In this document: positions 18,401-24,212 of the stretch, piece after piece
How positions within the stretch are numbered: position 1 is the first letter of the stretch
Layout: each line of letters starts with the position of its first letter
DNA from: an uncultured Myxococcales bacterium
Lineage (GTDB): Bacteria > Myxococcota_A > UBA9042
Assembly (NCBI GenBank): GCA_903919145.1
Contig: CAIXGW010000023.1
Span: forward strand, 1 to 33,825
Length of the DNA stretch: 33,825 nucleotides
Direction: 5' to 3'
Notes under the pieces: model-generated
What the model was told of the DNA's origin: nothing
The model's input: the letters and a program-made list of their open reading frames with translations, nothing else
Database searches by the model: none
Translations under genes and position numbers: made by a program

Positions 18401-18402
18401 GA
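12499..18402 (+). CDS. Giant cysteine-rich repeat lipoprotein (1967 aa)
   Basis: The start at 12499 gives MLIKYRRIPWHITARYFVAL with lipobox GLASC, hence a lipid-anchored secreted protein. Residues about 30-65 hold a small Cys motif (CACGPGVKGLQVCSGGVLSP); about 70-133 form an acidic Ala/Asp linker. About 135-1033 are a long run of units such as CDDGNPCTTDSCD..GC and CDADGTACTVGDQC..GKC, close to the Dictyostelium CTDC repeat (PF00526 type). About 1035-1830 are Cys-poor, with about ten blades of the type 'xRPxVA..pdG.FVVaWeS..qDGd..GVYAQRY...G.k.g.EF.vNT'. About 1831-1915 return to CTDC-like units. The end, CCSKNWDSLCVQLC, is a motif common at the C-termini of myxobacterial surface proteins. 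It probably forms a rigid surface fibre with an adhesive or binding propeller-like module. Codon choice is more G-run-rich around 15250-15600, just before the architecture switches. Confidence 0.9.
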   Translation: MLIKYRRIPWHITARYFVALGLASCSSNETGNSVGSATKEPCIEAATQPCACGPGVKGLQVCSGGVLSPCACGVGDAEGIDGKIESQDAATSGASDAAVVDTTDTAGASPDATSAAGETADAAGEVADSEGDIGCKAGAPCDDGEPCTLQDKCSSKGQCIGGPDDSCDDNSACTEDSCKPGYGCIHKPITGACDDGDACTEKDACTQGKCSGIALKCDDGNPCTTDSCDAAKGCATAALPGPCDDGNPCTQSDACDAGKCVGGTNLCACQQDIDCASQEDGDACNGTLYCDKTTQPYVCKVNPATKVSCDTSKNSACAATACDSKTGKCATTTEPDGSACDADGSICTSKDSCQAGKCTADKAIVCDDQNPCTTDSCDPKAGCVFDANTAPCDADGTACTVGDQCKGKACVAGPKTVCDDGSACTLDTCNALSGKCNYDSAAFAGKACEDADACTGGDACTSGVCVGGAKVACDDKNPCSTDSCDKEIGCVHAAINAGPCDADGNACTQDQCQAGKCAPGAAKTCDDKNNCTQDSCDIKTGICGYDPLPLDGKACDADGTMCTENDACKNGKCAPGAAAKAGTACEDGLFCSANDTCNGLGGCVAGPSKDCNDGNTCTQDSCTEAAKGCVNAKIPAGTACSDGKFCTTGEVCDVGGNCGSGKALDCSAGGCTSGNCNESAGKCEGQAKPDGTGCDADGDACTAGDACKAGNCLAGAKKVCDDSKACTIDSCDAKSGNCVFDAKPLTDKACDADGNVCTAGDACQADGSCKAGAAAAAGASCTDGNPCTIGDSCAGTSCKPGNAKGCDDGDACTSDACDLSNGNCTHKALVAGAPCEDGKFCTTGETCDNAGKCTGGQAKICGEGGCILGSCDEAKKACVGQTLPDGTLCNADTNGCTKNDYCQSGTCLAGAPVNCFVPGDACNSYSCNSSGADTYQCDSKAAKAGTTCDDLLFCTVGDTCDGSGVCKSGSARDCTGKDGACATGTCDETLNECVAKNKAEGTQCSLGNPCTTGDSCKGGFCVAGKNSCPGGEDLCTAAVVADGMYGPPAVRQQPGGEVVSAWLSASSVISTRARADGSRSQWAEVGATTWPPQSQLAFSSGATLIWRTELGESFKVPFGAILQPPKLASQESFASWDWWSSSSTCGPRCVLYIAGYNNPWTSQWGFGGCTEYCGNACAFACLKTVSNQLFVMPSAASQTSVVVRDKSWYFFGGKFEGDFVAKKFGSSFQTLQQPAAASPFGDGSFVAAWLDGSAQKFAKDGKLDGAKFAYNTTPFGAQLTDVNDWPIAAATLPNGRYVIAWQTFDKQSTQGSDIRAQVFKNEPGAKAGSEFVVNTSVVGNQGRPRIAGFSDSSFAIFWEDNAGRDGDGSGIIGQWYNANGTPKGAEVVINSTTKGNQVLPNVSVDLTTDLVVIAWIDNGDTGHVKLARYDRNGKRDNGAVEQQVAETKTGEQIQPAFASPRVTNLQLGDGSFIAAWASENGDGNGYGVMARRYGVDGKPKAGEFKVNTYSTDNQWRPDVAADQAGNFVVVWESVGQDGDLEGVYAQRYLNNGAKSGAEFRLSVQTANEQLRPKVAMQPTGGFAVAFETYSAPGGAGYDIGVRCFDKSGAATSQDVLANTFTTGAQTRPQIASVPDGTGRFIVTWQSYDQLGVGKQDDVYARLFNASCQPLGDPILVNTITDGSAGMPSVEADINGNFTIAWQEYKDVTDGFNVWAQRYDTAAKPVGLAFRIHDWVKGDQTEPSVTYLPDSSCVITYTTAGEDEEGTAIKAVKYDSKGVKTDVEWMANRTYTGAQQTSTVVGRPNGTWVYAWNSPGWDGDKGTIVMRFSNSGDCLQDGDCNDQNICTDDKCNAGKCQTTNNAALCTTDNNACTEADTCKDGLCQGTPLTCNDNNVCTADSCDLKTGKCAFAGIPWCNGGCYYDDKPGCGGCQCEAAVCSDRPSCCSKNWDSLCVQLCNQKFGGCDAVK

Positions 18403-18484
18403 GGCACGCGCCGCGCGCCGATCGCGGGCACGGGGCCAAGCGGCCGCAGCCCATTAGCCAACCATCAAGCTGAGAGGTATCCCC

Positions 18485-19234
18485 ATGCCATCATCACCCC
18501 GCCCCGGCGAATTCATGGACCACGAGCTGGCCACGTGGCGTGCGCTCCGGCGAGCCTGGGGAGCCCGAATCAACGAACTGTACCCTGAGGACGAAACCGC
18601 CCGGCGCCCACCCTACTGGCCACACTTTGACCGAACTGCGAAGAACGTGCGCCGCGATCAGTCATACGACGAGCAAAGGCATCGAGCCAAGCGAGTGGGA
18701 TCGGGCCTAGAGTCGGTGCTAGCAGCTGGCGGCGCGCGCGAGTTGGTTTGGAAAACAGAAGGTGTGCGCCAATTGGAACTCGCTGAGATACGGGCGCTAA
18801 TGTGGCGGCACGTGCAGGCTGTCGCCGGCTACGACATGGTGCTCCACAACCTGTACCCGCGAGGTGATCACAGGCGAGAGGTCGCGCCAGCGGAAGTTCT
18901 ATCCGAGCTGGACGGGTGGGCCGCGCGTCAGCCGTGTGCCCCGGCACGGGCTGCGGTTCTGGCGCAAGACTGGCTGCCCGCAGCGGAACAGACCAAGGGT
19001 GACAAAAGCGACGGCGCGCAAGTGCGCCAACTGCTGACATCGGGCGAGAGTCCGGCGGGTGGCGAACGCATCCGGTTTGCGCGCGGGTTGCGCCACTTAA
19101 TCGCCCACGGCGCACTATCGCCCTCCCGGATCATCGAGCTCGACCTCGAGCCATGGCTGCGGGAGGCGCTCCGGGACACTGTGGTCGTGGCGTTTGCGCT
19201 CGCCGCCCGGGCGCTTCCGCCCAGGCCGCGCTGA
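18485..19234 (+). CDS. HEPN-like hypothetical protein
   Basis: The protein has 249 residues and no signal peptide. The start at 18485 follows AGAGGT with a six-base spacer. The protein is largely helical and rich in Arg and Ala. Near the C-terminus (residues 203-208) it has RHLIAH in the context FARGLRHLIAHGALSPSRII, which fits the R-x4-6-H motif of HEPN-domain RNases (often RNxxAHG). HEPN proteins often act as toxins, RNA-cutting effectors or nucleotidyltransferase partners. No antitoxin or MNT partner is encoded next to it: the gene before is the giant lipoprotein and the one after is on the other strand. Function is therefore only suggested. It could also be a non-nuclease helical protein with a chance motif. 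Confidence 0.6.
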   Translation: MPSSPRPGEFMDHELATWRALRRAWGARINELYPEDETARRPPYWPHFDRTAKNVRRDQSYDEQRHRAKRVGSGLESVLAAGGARELVWKTEGVRQLELAEIRALMWRHVQAVAGYDMVLHNLYPRGDHRREVAPAEVLSELDGWAARQPCAPARAAVLAQDWLPAAEQTKGDKSDGAQVRQLLTSGESPAGGERIRFARGLRHLIAHGALSPSRIIELDLEPWLREALRDTVVVAFALAARALPPRPR

Positions 19235-19417
19235 CGATCGCGCCATGTTTGGCATTCTGAACGTCTGCACGCGCGAAAGAACCGTCCGTGGGCCAGCTGC
19301 CCGCCGACGCCAGGATGGCGTGCATGGGAGAATTGACCGTCACAGCTGCCAGCCATCACTTGCCAGAAAATTCCTGAGCGGCCATGCCGAGCTGACACAA
19401 GGGCGGTAGCTCCTTCG

Positions 19418-19942
19418 CTAGGCCCAGGCCTTCAACCGCTCGCTCCGTCCGCCGTCTACCAGCCAAGCGATATCTGCAGGCGACTCAGGCGGATCCTCCG
19501 GGTCCGGCAGTGCCTCGGCAGCGCAGAGCCGCAGCACCGTCGCCATGGCTGCCTGCTCCGTAGCGAGCTGCCGCTCCGCCACGTCTAACAGCGCTTGCCG
19601 CCAAGCAGCCGTGACCCCGTCGCGAAGGCTCGGGGGAGTCAGCTGCGCCAGCACCAGGGCAAGCTGCCGCAGTCCGTCGAGCGCCTCTTCTTGCTCGCCT
19701 GGGCCAAGCGGCGCCGCGCCCAGACCGTCTAGCAGGACTAACGGGCGACCATTCGGCGGCTCAAAGCCGGTGCGGAGAACGACGTCTCGAAGGGCGCTAC
19801 GGTTGGCCGCTTTCAGACCAGTGCCCTGCCCTGCAAATAGCTTGGCTCTGGTCGCCGCGCCCGACCACGGCAAGGCTGGATCGCTGCTGGCCCAGCCCCA
19901 CCGCGGCGACGGGCACTCCGGGTCCAAGAGTACGCCTACCAC
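19418..19942 (-). CDS. Hypothetical protein
   Basis: This frame encodes 174 residues from a GTG at 19942; the reading frame opens only eight codons earlier, after a TGA. The sequence is rich in Leu and Ala with plausible helices (RQLALVLAQLTPPSLRDGV, AAWRQALLDVAERQLATEQA) and a short acidic Pro stretch (PDPEDPPESPADIAW). The opening GVLLDPECPSPRWGWASSDP looks like the start of a longer domain, so it may be a 5'-truncated gene. No family is recognised. A longer frame on the other strand is Arg/Ser/Pro-biased and looks like a shadow. Neighbours give no functional hint. Confidence 0.4.
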   Translation of the reverse strand: MVGVLLDPECPSPRWGWASSDPALPWSGAATRAKLFAGQGTGLKAANRSALRDVVLRTGFEPPNGRPLVLLDGLGAAPLGPGEQEEALDGLRQLALVLAQLTPPSLRDGVTAAWRQALLDVAERQLATEQAAMATVLRLCAAEALPDPEDPPESPADIAWLVDGGRSERLKAWA

Positions 19943-20008
19943 CGGCTTTGTAAAGGCGAAGGTGGCCGCAAATCACCCCTTTCATATTGGCAGGTTGTAC
20001 CGCCAGCC

Positions 20009-20105
20009 GCGCGCAAGGGATGCAGACCCGAAGGGCAGCGTCCGACGCTGCCGGCGCCTCGCCGGTCGCAGCCCGGTCGCCGCTTCGGCGATGCGCCCAA
20101 TACAA
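20009..20105 (+). repeat. Copy 2 of the structured intergenic repeat
   Basis: It opens GCGCGCAAGGGAT (20009-20021), then GACCC and GAAGGGC, and forms a hairpin with nine-base arms GGCAGCGTC/GACGCTGCC around a single C (20034-20052). It ends near GGCGATGCGCCC, as does the copy at 23840. This copy lacks the T-rich inverted repeat. Confidence 0.6.
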
Positions 20106-20139
20106 CAATCCCTAGCAGCTATCGCAGTAACGCCCACGC

Positions 20140-20706
20140 TCAGGTCCCACTCGGCCGCGGCACAAACAGCTCGCCCACCACGACCTCCAAACCCTCAAAC
20201 GGCGGCAGGGCCAGGCGAGCGCCGTCAGTATGGCAGCCCACCAGCGACCATTGGCCAGCGCGCAGTTCCAGCACTTCCACGGTCCGTTGTTCCGGATCCA
20301 CCAGCCAAAACCAGGGTATCTCCGCATCGGCATAGGCCTGCGCCTTGAGCCCGCGGTCCTACCAGGCGTTGCTGAGAGACAGCACCTCGCACCCCCAGTC
20401 GGGGCGGATGTCGCAGGGCCAGTCATTCGGCAGATCCGGCAGCCGCGCGCGCCGCCAGCCCACCAGGTCCGGGCAGACAATCTGGTGGGGCGCCAACCGC
20501 ACCGTCGCTTCGGCGCAGATCCACCAGCCATCGCGCAGGTTTGGGCCGTCGGCGGCGACCAATTGAGCGGTCAAGCGCGCCAGCGTCCGCCCATGGTGGT
20601 TGCGCTGGCCGGCGCGATAGTACGGCTTTCCGTTTACGATTTCAGGCTGTTCTTGTTCAGGCAGGTGCAGGATGTCCTCCCAGGTCCGCAACCGGTCGCC
20701 GTCCAT
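20140..20706 (-). pseudogene. Uma2-family endonuclease with in-frame amber stop
   Basis: The start at 20706 has GGAGG six bases upstream and gives MDGDRLRTWEDILHLPEQEQ. The family pattern follows in one continuous frame: EIVNGKPYYRAGQRNHHGRT, AEATVRLAPHQIVCPDLVGW, then GCEVLSLSNAW, a TAG at 20359-20361, and on to DRGLKAQAYADAEIPWFWLV, EQRTVEVLELR and the usual end VGELFVPRPSGT, with TGA at 20140-20142. Uma2 (DUF820) proteins have a PD-(D/E)xK nuclease fold; the Asp in PDL and Glu in CEVLS lie before the stop, while the Lys of DRGLK lies just after it. The product as read would lack the catalytic Lys. Total length is normal for the family, so the lesion is a single codon: recent nonsense mutation or sequencing error. 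Confidence 0.8.
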
Positions 20707-21625
20707 GAAGCACCTCCGCGGGTCAGCATAGGGGCGAAGGGGGACCGGCGAAAGCGCAGCGCGGTCTGGCGGATCTGCAAGCAGCGTGCCAGGTAGGTGC
20801 TGCGCGATTTCAAATGGTTGGCAAGCATCTGATCCGACATTCCCCAGGTACCTGTCCGATGCTCCTGTGGACCCCTTTGGGGGCATCCTGGTCCGCGCCG
20901 CTGTGCGGCTGCGTTGCCAGGACCGCGCCCTATCGCCCGGCTTGCCAGCCGGTCGTCCGAGCCCTCGGGCGCGCCGCGGCTGGGAACCTTTAGTTGCATA
21001 GAGGTCTTTGTGTCCGCGCGACGCCCGGGGCTCGGCCCTGCGGGTAACGGTCGCTTGCCCGGGGGTGGGCTGTGGCGCAGGCACCTGGCGCAATTATCAT
21101 GGCGGGTTGGGGTTTTCGCTGTCTGGCCGGATTCATTCACAGCTGCGCGCGAGGGATCGTGACCCTCCTGGGCGGAGGCCTGTTTTTGGCCGCGCGGCCG
21201 AGCTTTGGAGCTGCAGCCACCCGTCGGCGGCCAAAAACAGGTCTCCGGTCCGGCCGCGTCGGCAGCGCGGCCGGACTAGAGCCCGGTCCGGAGGACGCGC
21301 CCACCAGCCCTATGGAATTGCCGTTGATGGGCTCCTCCATCGCCGTGGACCCCGGGCAACGCATAGGCTCAGCCGCAGGACGCAGCGCGCTGGCGGGGAG
21401 GTCGAACGGTGCGCCTCGACTTCTAGTGCCCTCCTCGCGTGTTCCATGGACCGCCCAGCACTTGCCCAAGAACAAGGACTGCACTACGCTCATGCGCGGA
21501 CGGCCAATCGCTAAGCGCTTATGCGGCGAGGGGAATTTCCTGTTGCGGGGTCGGCCCGCGGGCGATAGAGTCACAGGCTGCCAGCGCGCGTTTGTCGAGC
21601 CGGCCAAAATCGCAGGACCGCGACA
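20707..21625. other. Long intergenic stretch with repeat and hairpins
   Basis: About 920 bases without a credible gene. It contains repeat copy 3 (21146-21276), including two strong stem-loops. A weaker possible relative is seen on the minus strand near 20985-21015 (GCGCGGACACAAAGACC). Apart from these I see only low-quality frames. Confidence 0.55.
21146..21276 (+). repeat. Copy 3 of the structured repeat, with double stem-loop
   Basis: It opens GCGCGCGAGGGAT, then GACCC and TGGGCGGAGG. A 21-base inverted repeat with one mismatch follows (21173-21193 against 21227-21247; arms GAGGCCTGTTTTTGGCCGC and its near complement). Directly after it comes a perfect 11-base hairpin, GTCCGGCCGCG (21248-21258) against CGCGGCCGGAC (21266-21276), with a seven-base loop. 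Such a compact double structure would fold strongly as RNA or as single-stranded DNA. Confidence 0.65.
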
Positions 21626-22117
21626 GTGCCTACGTCATCCCTCCAAATGCGCCAGTGTCCAACGTGCAGGCGCGCGACGCGAGAGGACTCTTGCCCGGAC
21701 GACGGCAGCGATACCGTGCCGCTGCTCGCCGCGCCGCTAGCCCAGCAGGGCGACGAGATCGACGGGCGGTACCGAATCGTTGGGCCGGTCGGCGAAGGCG
21801 GATTTGGTCAGGTCTTCGAAGCCGTACACTTGGCCACCAAGCAGCGCATCGCGATCAAAATCCGAAGAGAGAACAAAGCTTCGTCAGCCGGCGCCGCTGC
21901 CCGCTTTGAGGCGGAGGCGCGAACCTGCGCCCTATTGAGCAGCCCACACACGGTGCGAATTGCCGACCACGGCGCCACAGCCGACGGCAGGCTTTACATC
22001 GCTATGGAATTCCTTCAGGGCGAATCGCTGGGCCAAAGGTTGCGCCGTTGCGGAGCGCTCTCGCCCCACGAGGCCGTTGCGATAGCTACCCAGGTATTGG
22101 AGCAGTTGAGGAGGTAG
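21626..22117 (+). pseudogene. Ser/Thr protein kinase, truncated before the catalytic loop
   Basis: The start is GTG at 21626 (AGGA nine bases upstream) or ATG at 21647. Residues about 10-27 form a Zn-ribbon-like CPTC...CPDDG, common in front of myxobacterial kinases. The N-lobe is intact: DGRYRIVGPVGEGGFGQVFE is the glycine loop, IAIKIRRENK carries the ATP-binding Lys, FEAEARTCALLSSPHTVRIA the alpha-C region, and LYIAMEFLQGESLGQRLRR the hinge. The frame ends at a TAG (22115-22117) after ATQVLEQLRR, just where HRDLKPxN and DFG should follow. No frame downstream supplies them. The fragment can neither phosphorylate nor signal; it might at most bind nucleotide. Confidence 0.75.
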
Positions 22118-22550
22118 GCAGTGCGGCGTGCTTGCGGATCGCGCATCAAAGGCTTTACGCGAGTTTGCCGCGGCGAGGTAGGACCAACTGCGAGCTGCAA
22201 TTGCTCGGCAACCGCAGCTCGCACACCCAATCGAGCCGAATAGCCAGCGGCCTGTCGTCTGACAGCTCAGGCCAGCCTGGTCGGCAGTTCGCAATGCCTC
22301 GCGAACATAGGCAGTTTAGGAGTTTGGTGCATTTTGTTAATCCGGCCGACGAAGTGCACCCACGGCGCACATCCGGGCTCATTGAGGTCGGTCCGCATGC
22401 GTGCGGCGCGCCGCTTGCCATTCACCCGGGTGAACGCCCGCGCGCCGGCTTGCCCGTACAGGCCGCTGCCGCCACCGTCGAGATGAGGCTTGATTGACAC
22501 AGCAGAGCGGCGAGCCGAGGAAGGGCCAACACCCTACCCTGAGCGAGACC
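22118..22550. other. Intergenic region after the truncated kinase
   Basis: About 430 bases. The rest of the kinase is not present in any frame. It contains a 14-base palindrome, TTCACCCGGGTGAA (22421-22434), that recurs at 24034 beyond the next gene. The frame of the next gene is open back to a TTG at 22494. Confidence 0.5.
22421..22434. repeat. Palindromic repeat, left copy
   Basis: TTCACCCGGGTGAA is a perfect palindrome. On the minus strand 22 bases around it (22417-22438) differ by a single base from those at 24030-24051. The two copies flank the HD-domain gene in the same orientation. Confidence 0.6.
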
Positions 22551-23633
22551 ATGGAAGAACAGCGCCAGAACAAGGGCCTTGAGCCCGACGCGGCCGCCGA
22601 CCCCGCCCTCGGACTCGTCGCCGCCTTGCCTTGGGGCGAGATCGAAGCGGTGGCCATCGTCACGACCGCCGACGGACCGGTGGGCGAGGACCTGTTTTGG
22701 ACCTTCGCGACGCGGGCGGACCCGGCGAACACTGGCTCGGAGAACACTGGCTCGGAGAACACTGACTCGGCGAACACCGGCTCGGCGCTGAGGTTACCGG
22801 GCAGCTGGATCTCCGGCGCGGCCTTTGACGCCCTGCTGGAGCGCTTGCCGGGCGCTGATCTCGGGCGCGTCATCGCGGCCATGGGCACCACAGAGCCGCG
22901 CACATTCTGCGTGTGGCGCCGCGACCGCAGCCCTCAGCAGGACGGCGAAGAGGGCTTGGTTGCTCGCTTCAGCGCCCTGGTGGCGCGAGCTGGCGGCGAT
23001 GCGGCCTCTGCGGCCGTGCTGGCCCGGGCGCTGCTCGCGTCGTGGGGGGCAGCCGAGCGCCGCTACCACGACCGCCAGCACCTCTGCGACTGCCTGTTTG
23101 AGCTGGACGCGCTGCGGCAAACTGTAGAGACCGATGCGGCCTGCGCGGCCCTGGCGCAGATGCCGGCCATCGAGTTCGCGCTCTGGTATCACGATGCGGT
23201 CTACGACACCCACCGCCAAGACAGCGAAGAACGCAGCGCCCAGCGGCTCGTCGCCGAGCTCAGCGCAGCCGGCGTCCAGAGCGAGGTGGTGACAGCGGCG
23301 GCGCGCTTGGTCCTGGCGACCGCCCACCTTAGCCGGCCCGCGGGCGCGGTGCTGGGGGCTGACGAGGCGCTGGTCGTCGACATCGACCTGGCGATCCTAG
23401 GCCAACATCCGCTGCGTTTTTCCGACTTTGAGGACGGCATCGCCGAGGAGTACCGCCACGTGCCCACGCCGCTGCTGCGCTGGAAACGCCGAGGCTTTTT
23501 GCGGCGGCTGCTAGCCTCTTCGCCGATCTTTGCCACCGCGACCATGCAGGGGCGCCATGAGGCCGCAGCGCGCGCTAACCTGACCCAGCTGCTGGCCAGC
23601 TCGCGGTACACCGGCTGGGGCATGGTCGGCTGA
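22551..23633 (+). CDS. HD-domain predicted metal-dependent phosphohydrolase
   Basis: The protein has 360 residues from ATG 22551 (or 379 from TTG 22494). The C-terminal 200 residues carry the HD pattern: AERRYHDRQHLCDCLFELDA, EFALWYHDAVYDTHRQDSEE, then VVDIDLAILGQHPLRFSDFE and EEYRHVPTPLLRWKRRGFLR. The H...HD...D metal ligands are present. Homologues are often mislabelled as an NMDA-receptor subunit; they are probably nucleotide or nucleic-acid phosphohydrolases of unknown substrate. The N-terminal 150 residues are an unrecognised extension (LPWGEIEAVAIVTTADGPVG) interrupted by four copies of a five-residue repeat NTGSE/NTDSA. It stands alone, in front of a repeat-rich gap. Confidence 0.8.
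   Translation: MEEQRQNKGLEPDAAADPALGLVAALPWGEIEAVAIVTTADGPVGEDLFWTFATRADPANTGSENTGSENTDSANTGSALRLPGSWISGAAFDALLERLPGADLGRVIAAMGTTEPRTFCVWRRDRSPQQDGEEGLVARFSALVARAGGDAASAAVLARALLASWGAAERRYHDRQHLCDCLFELDALRQTVETDAACAALAQMPAIEFALWYHDAVYDTHRQDSEERSAQRLVAELSAAGVQSEVVTAAARLVLATAHLSRPAGAVLGADEALVVDIDLAILGQHPLRFSDFEDGIAEEYRHVPTPLLRWKRRGFLRRLLASSPIFATATMQGRHEAAARANLTQLLASSRYTGWGMVG
22728..22787 (+). repeat. Four 15-bp tandem repeats within HD gene
   Basis: Units AACACTGGCTCGGAG (twice), AACACTGACTCGGCG and AACACCGGCTCGGCG lie head to tail. They keep the frame and add five residues each (NTGSE type), a coding minisatellite likely to vary in copy number between strains. Confidence 0.8.
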
Positions 23634-23839
23634 GGGCGCGGACTGTGGCGAGGGGTCTGACTGCGCCGGCAGTCTGATGGGAGCCGGCGCGGGAGAGCGG
23701 ATGCATGTTGGGCGGACAGGTGGTTGCGACTGAGCCCCGCCGAAAGGCGAGGCGAACGAGGAGACCGCGAAGGGGCATGCGGCACAACCAAATGGTATTG
23801 CTGGTTATGTTTGGCGCAGGACGTCCGTCCGCCGCCCCC

Positions 23840-23960
23840 CGCGCAACGGACACAGACCCGAATGGGCGGCGTCCGACGCCGGTTTGGGCGACAACACCTT
23901 GAACTCTAGCACTTGTTCCGTCGCCCAAACTCGTGGCCGGGTCGCCTCAGGCGATGCGCC
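23840..23960 (+). repeat. Copy 4 of the structured intergenic repeat
   Basis: It opens CGCGCAACGGACACAGACCC, then GAATGGGC. The small hairpin CGGCGTC/GACGCCG surrounds a single C (23867-23881). A large perfect inverted repeat follows, GTTTGGGCGAC (23882-23892) against GTCGCCCAAAC (23920-23930). It ends in GGCGATGCGCCC like copy 2. Confidence 0.6.
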
Positions 23961-24032
23961 CTGCCGCGGCACGCTGGGCTCTTGCCAACTTCGCAGCCAC
24001 GCGCACGACCCCGGCTCCAGGCGCACCTCGCC

Positions 24033-24048
24033 GTTCACCCGGGTGAAC
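24033..24048. repeat. Palindromic repeat, right copy
   Basis: GTTCACCCGGGTGAAC is a perfect 16-base palindrome, matching the copy at 22421-22434 over 21 of 22 surrounding bases in the same orientation. Confidence 0.6.
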
Positions 24049-24212
24049 GCCGGCCCTGGCGACGCGCCCTGACCCATCCTGCCTTGCCACCCAAGACAAT
24101 TGCTGTCCGCGGCATCCTTCACGCGAATGGGGCCAAGCCGCAGCCCAACCCGAAGCTACCGCGGCACCGGCCCCAAGACCAATGATGAAAAGGCAATACC
24201 TGACACCCCTTC

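Larger units (their letters stand above)
23634..24212. other. Repeat-rich intergenic stretch
   Basis: About 580 bases between convergent genes. It holds repeat copy 4 (23840-23960) and the right copy of the 16-base palindrome (24033-24048). No credible gene was seen. Confidence 0.55.

Noticed and set aside
12499..18402. CRISPR-like or DNA-level tandem array in the giant gene
   Set aside because: The repeats are protein-level cysteine units with diverged DNA, no spacers and an open frame.
19545..20348. Plus-strand frame of 267 residues
   Set aside because: Ser/Arg/Pro-biased, crosses a structured repeat and overlaps the Uma2 gene; no family features.
20359..21093. Longer 244-residue reading of the Uma2 gene
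   Set aside because: The upstream part is low-complexity intergenic sequence; the ribosome site and family start are at 20706.
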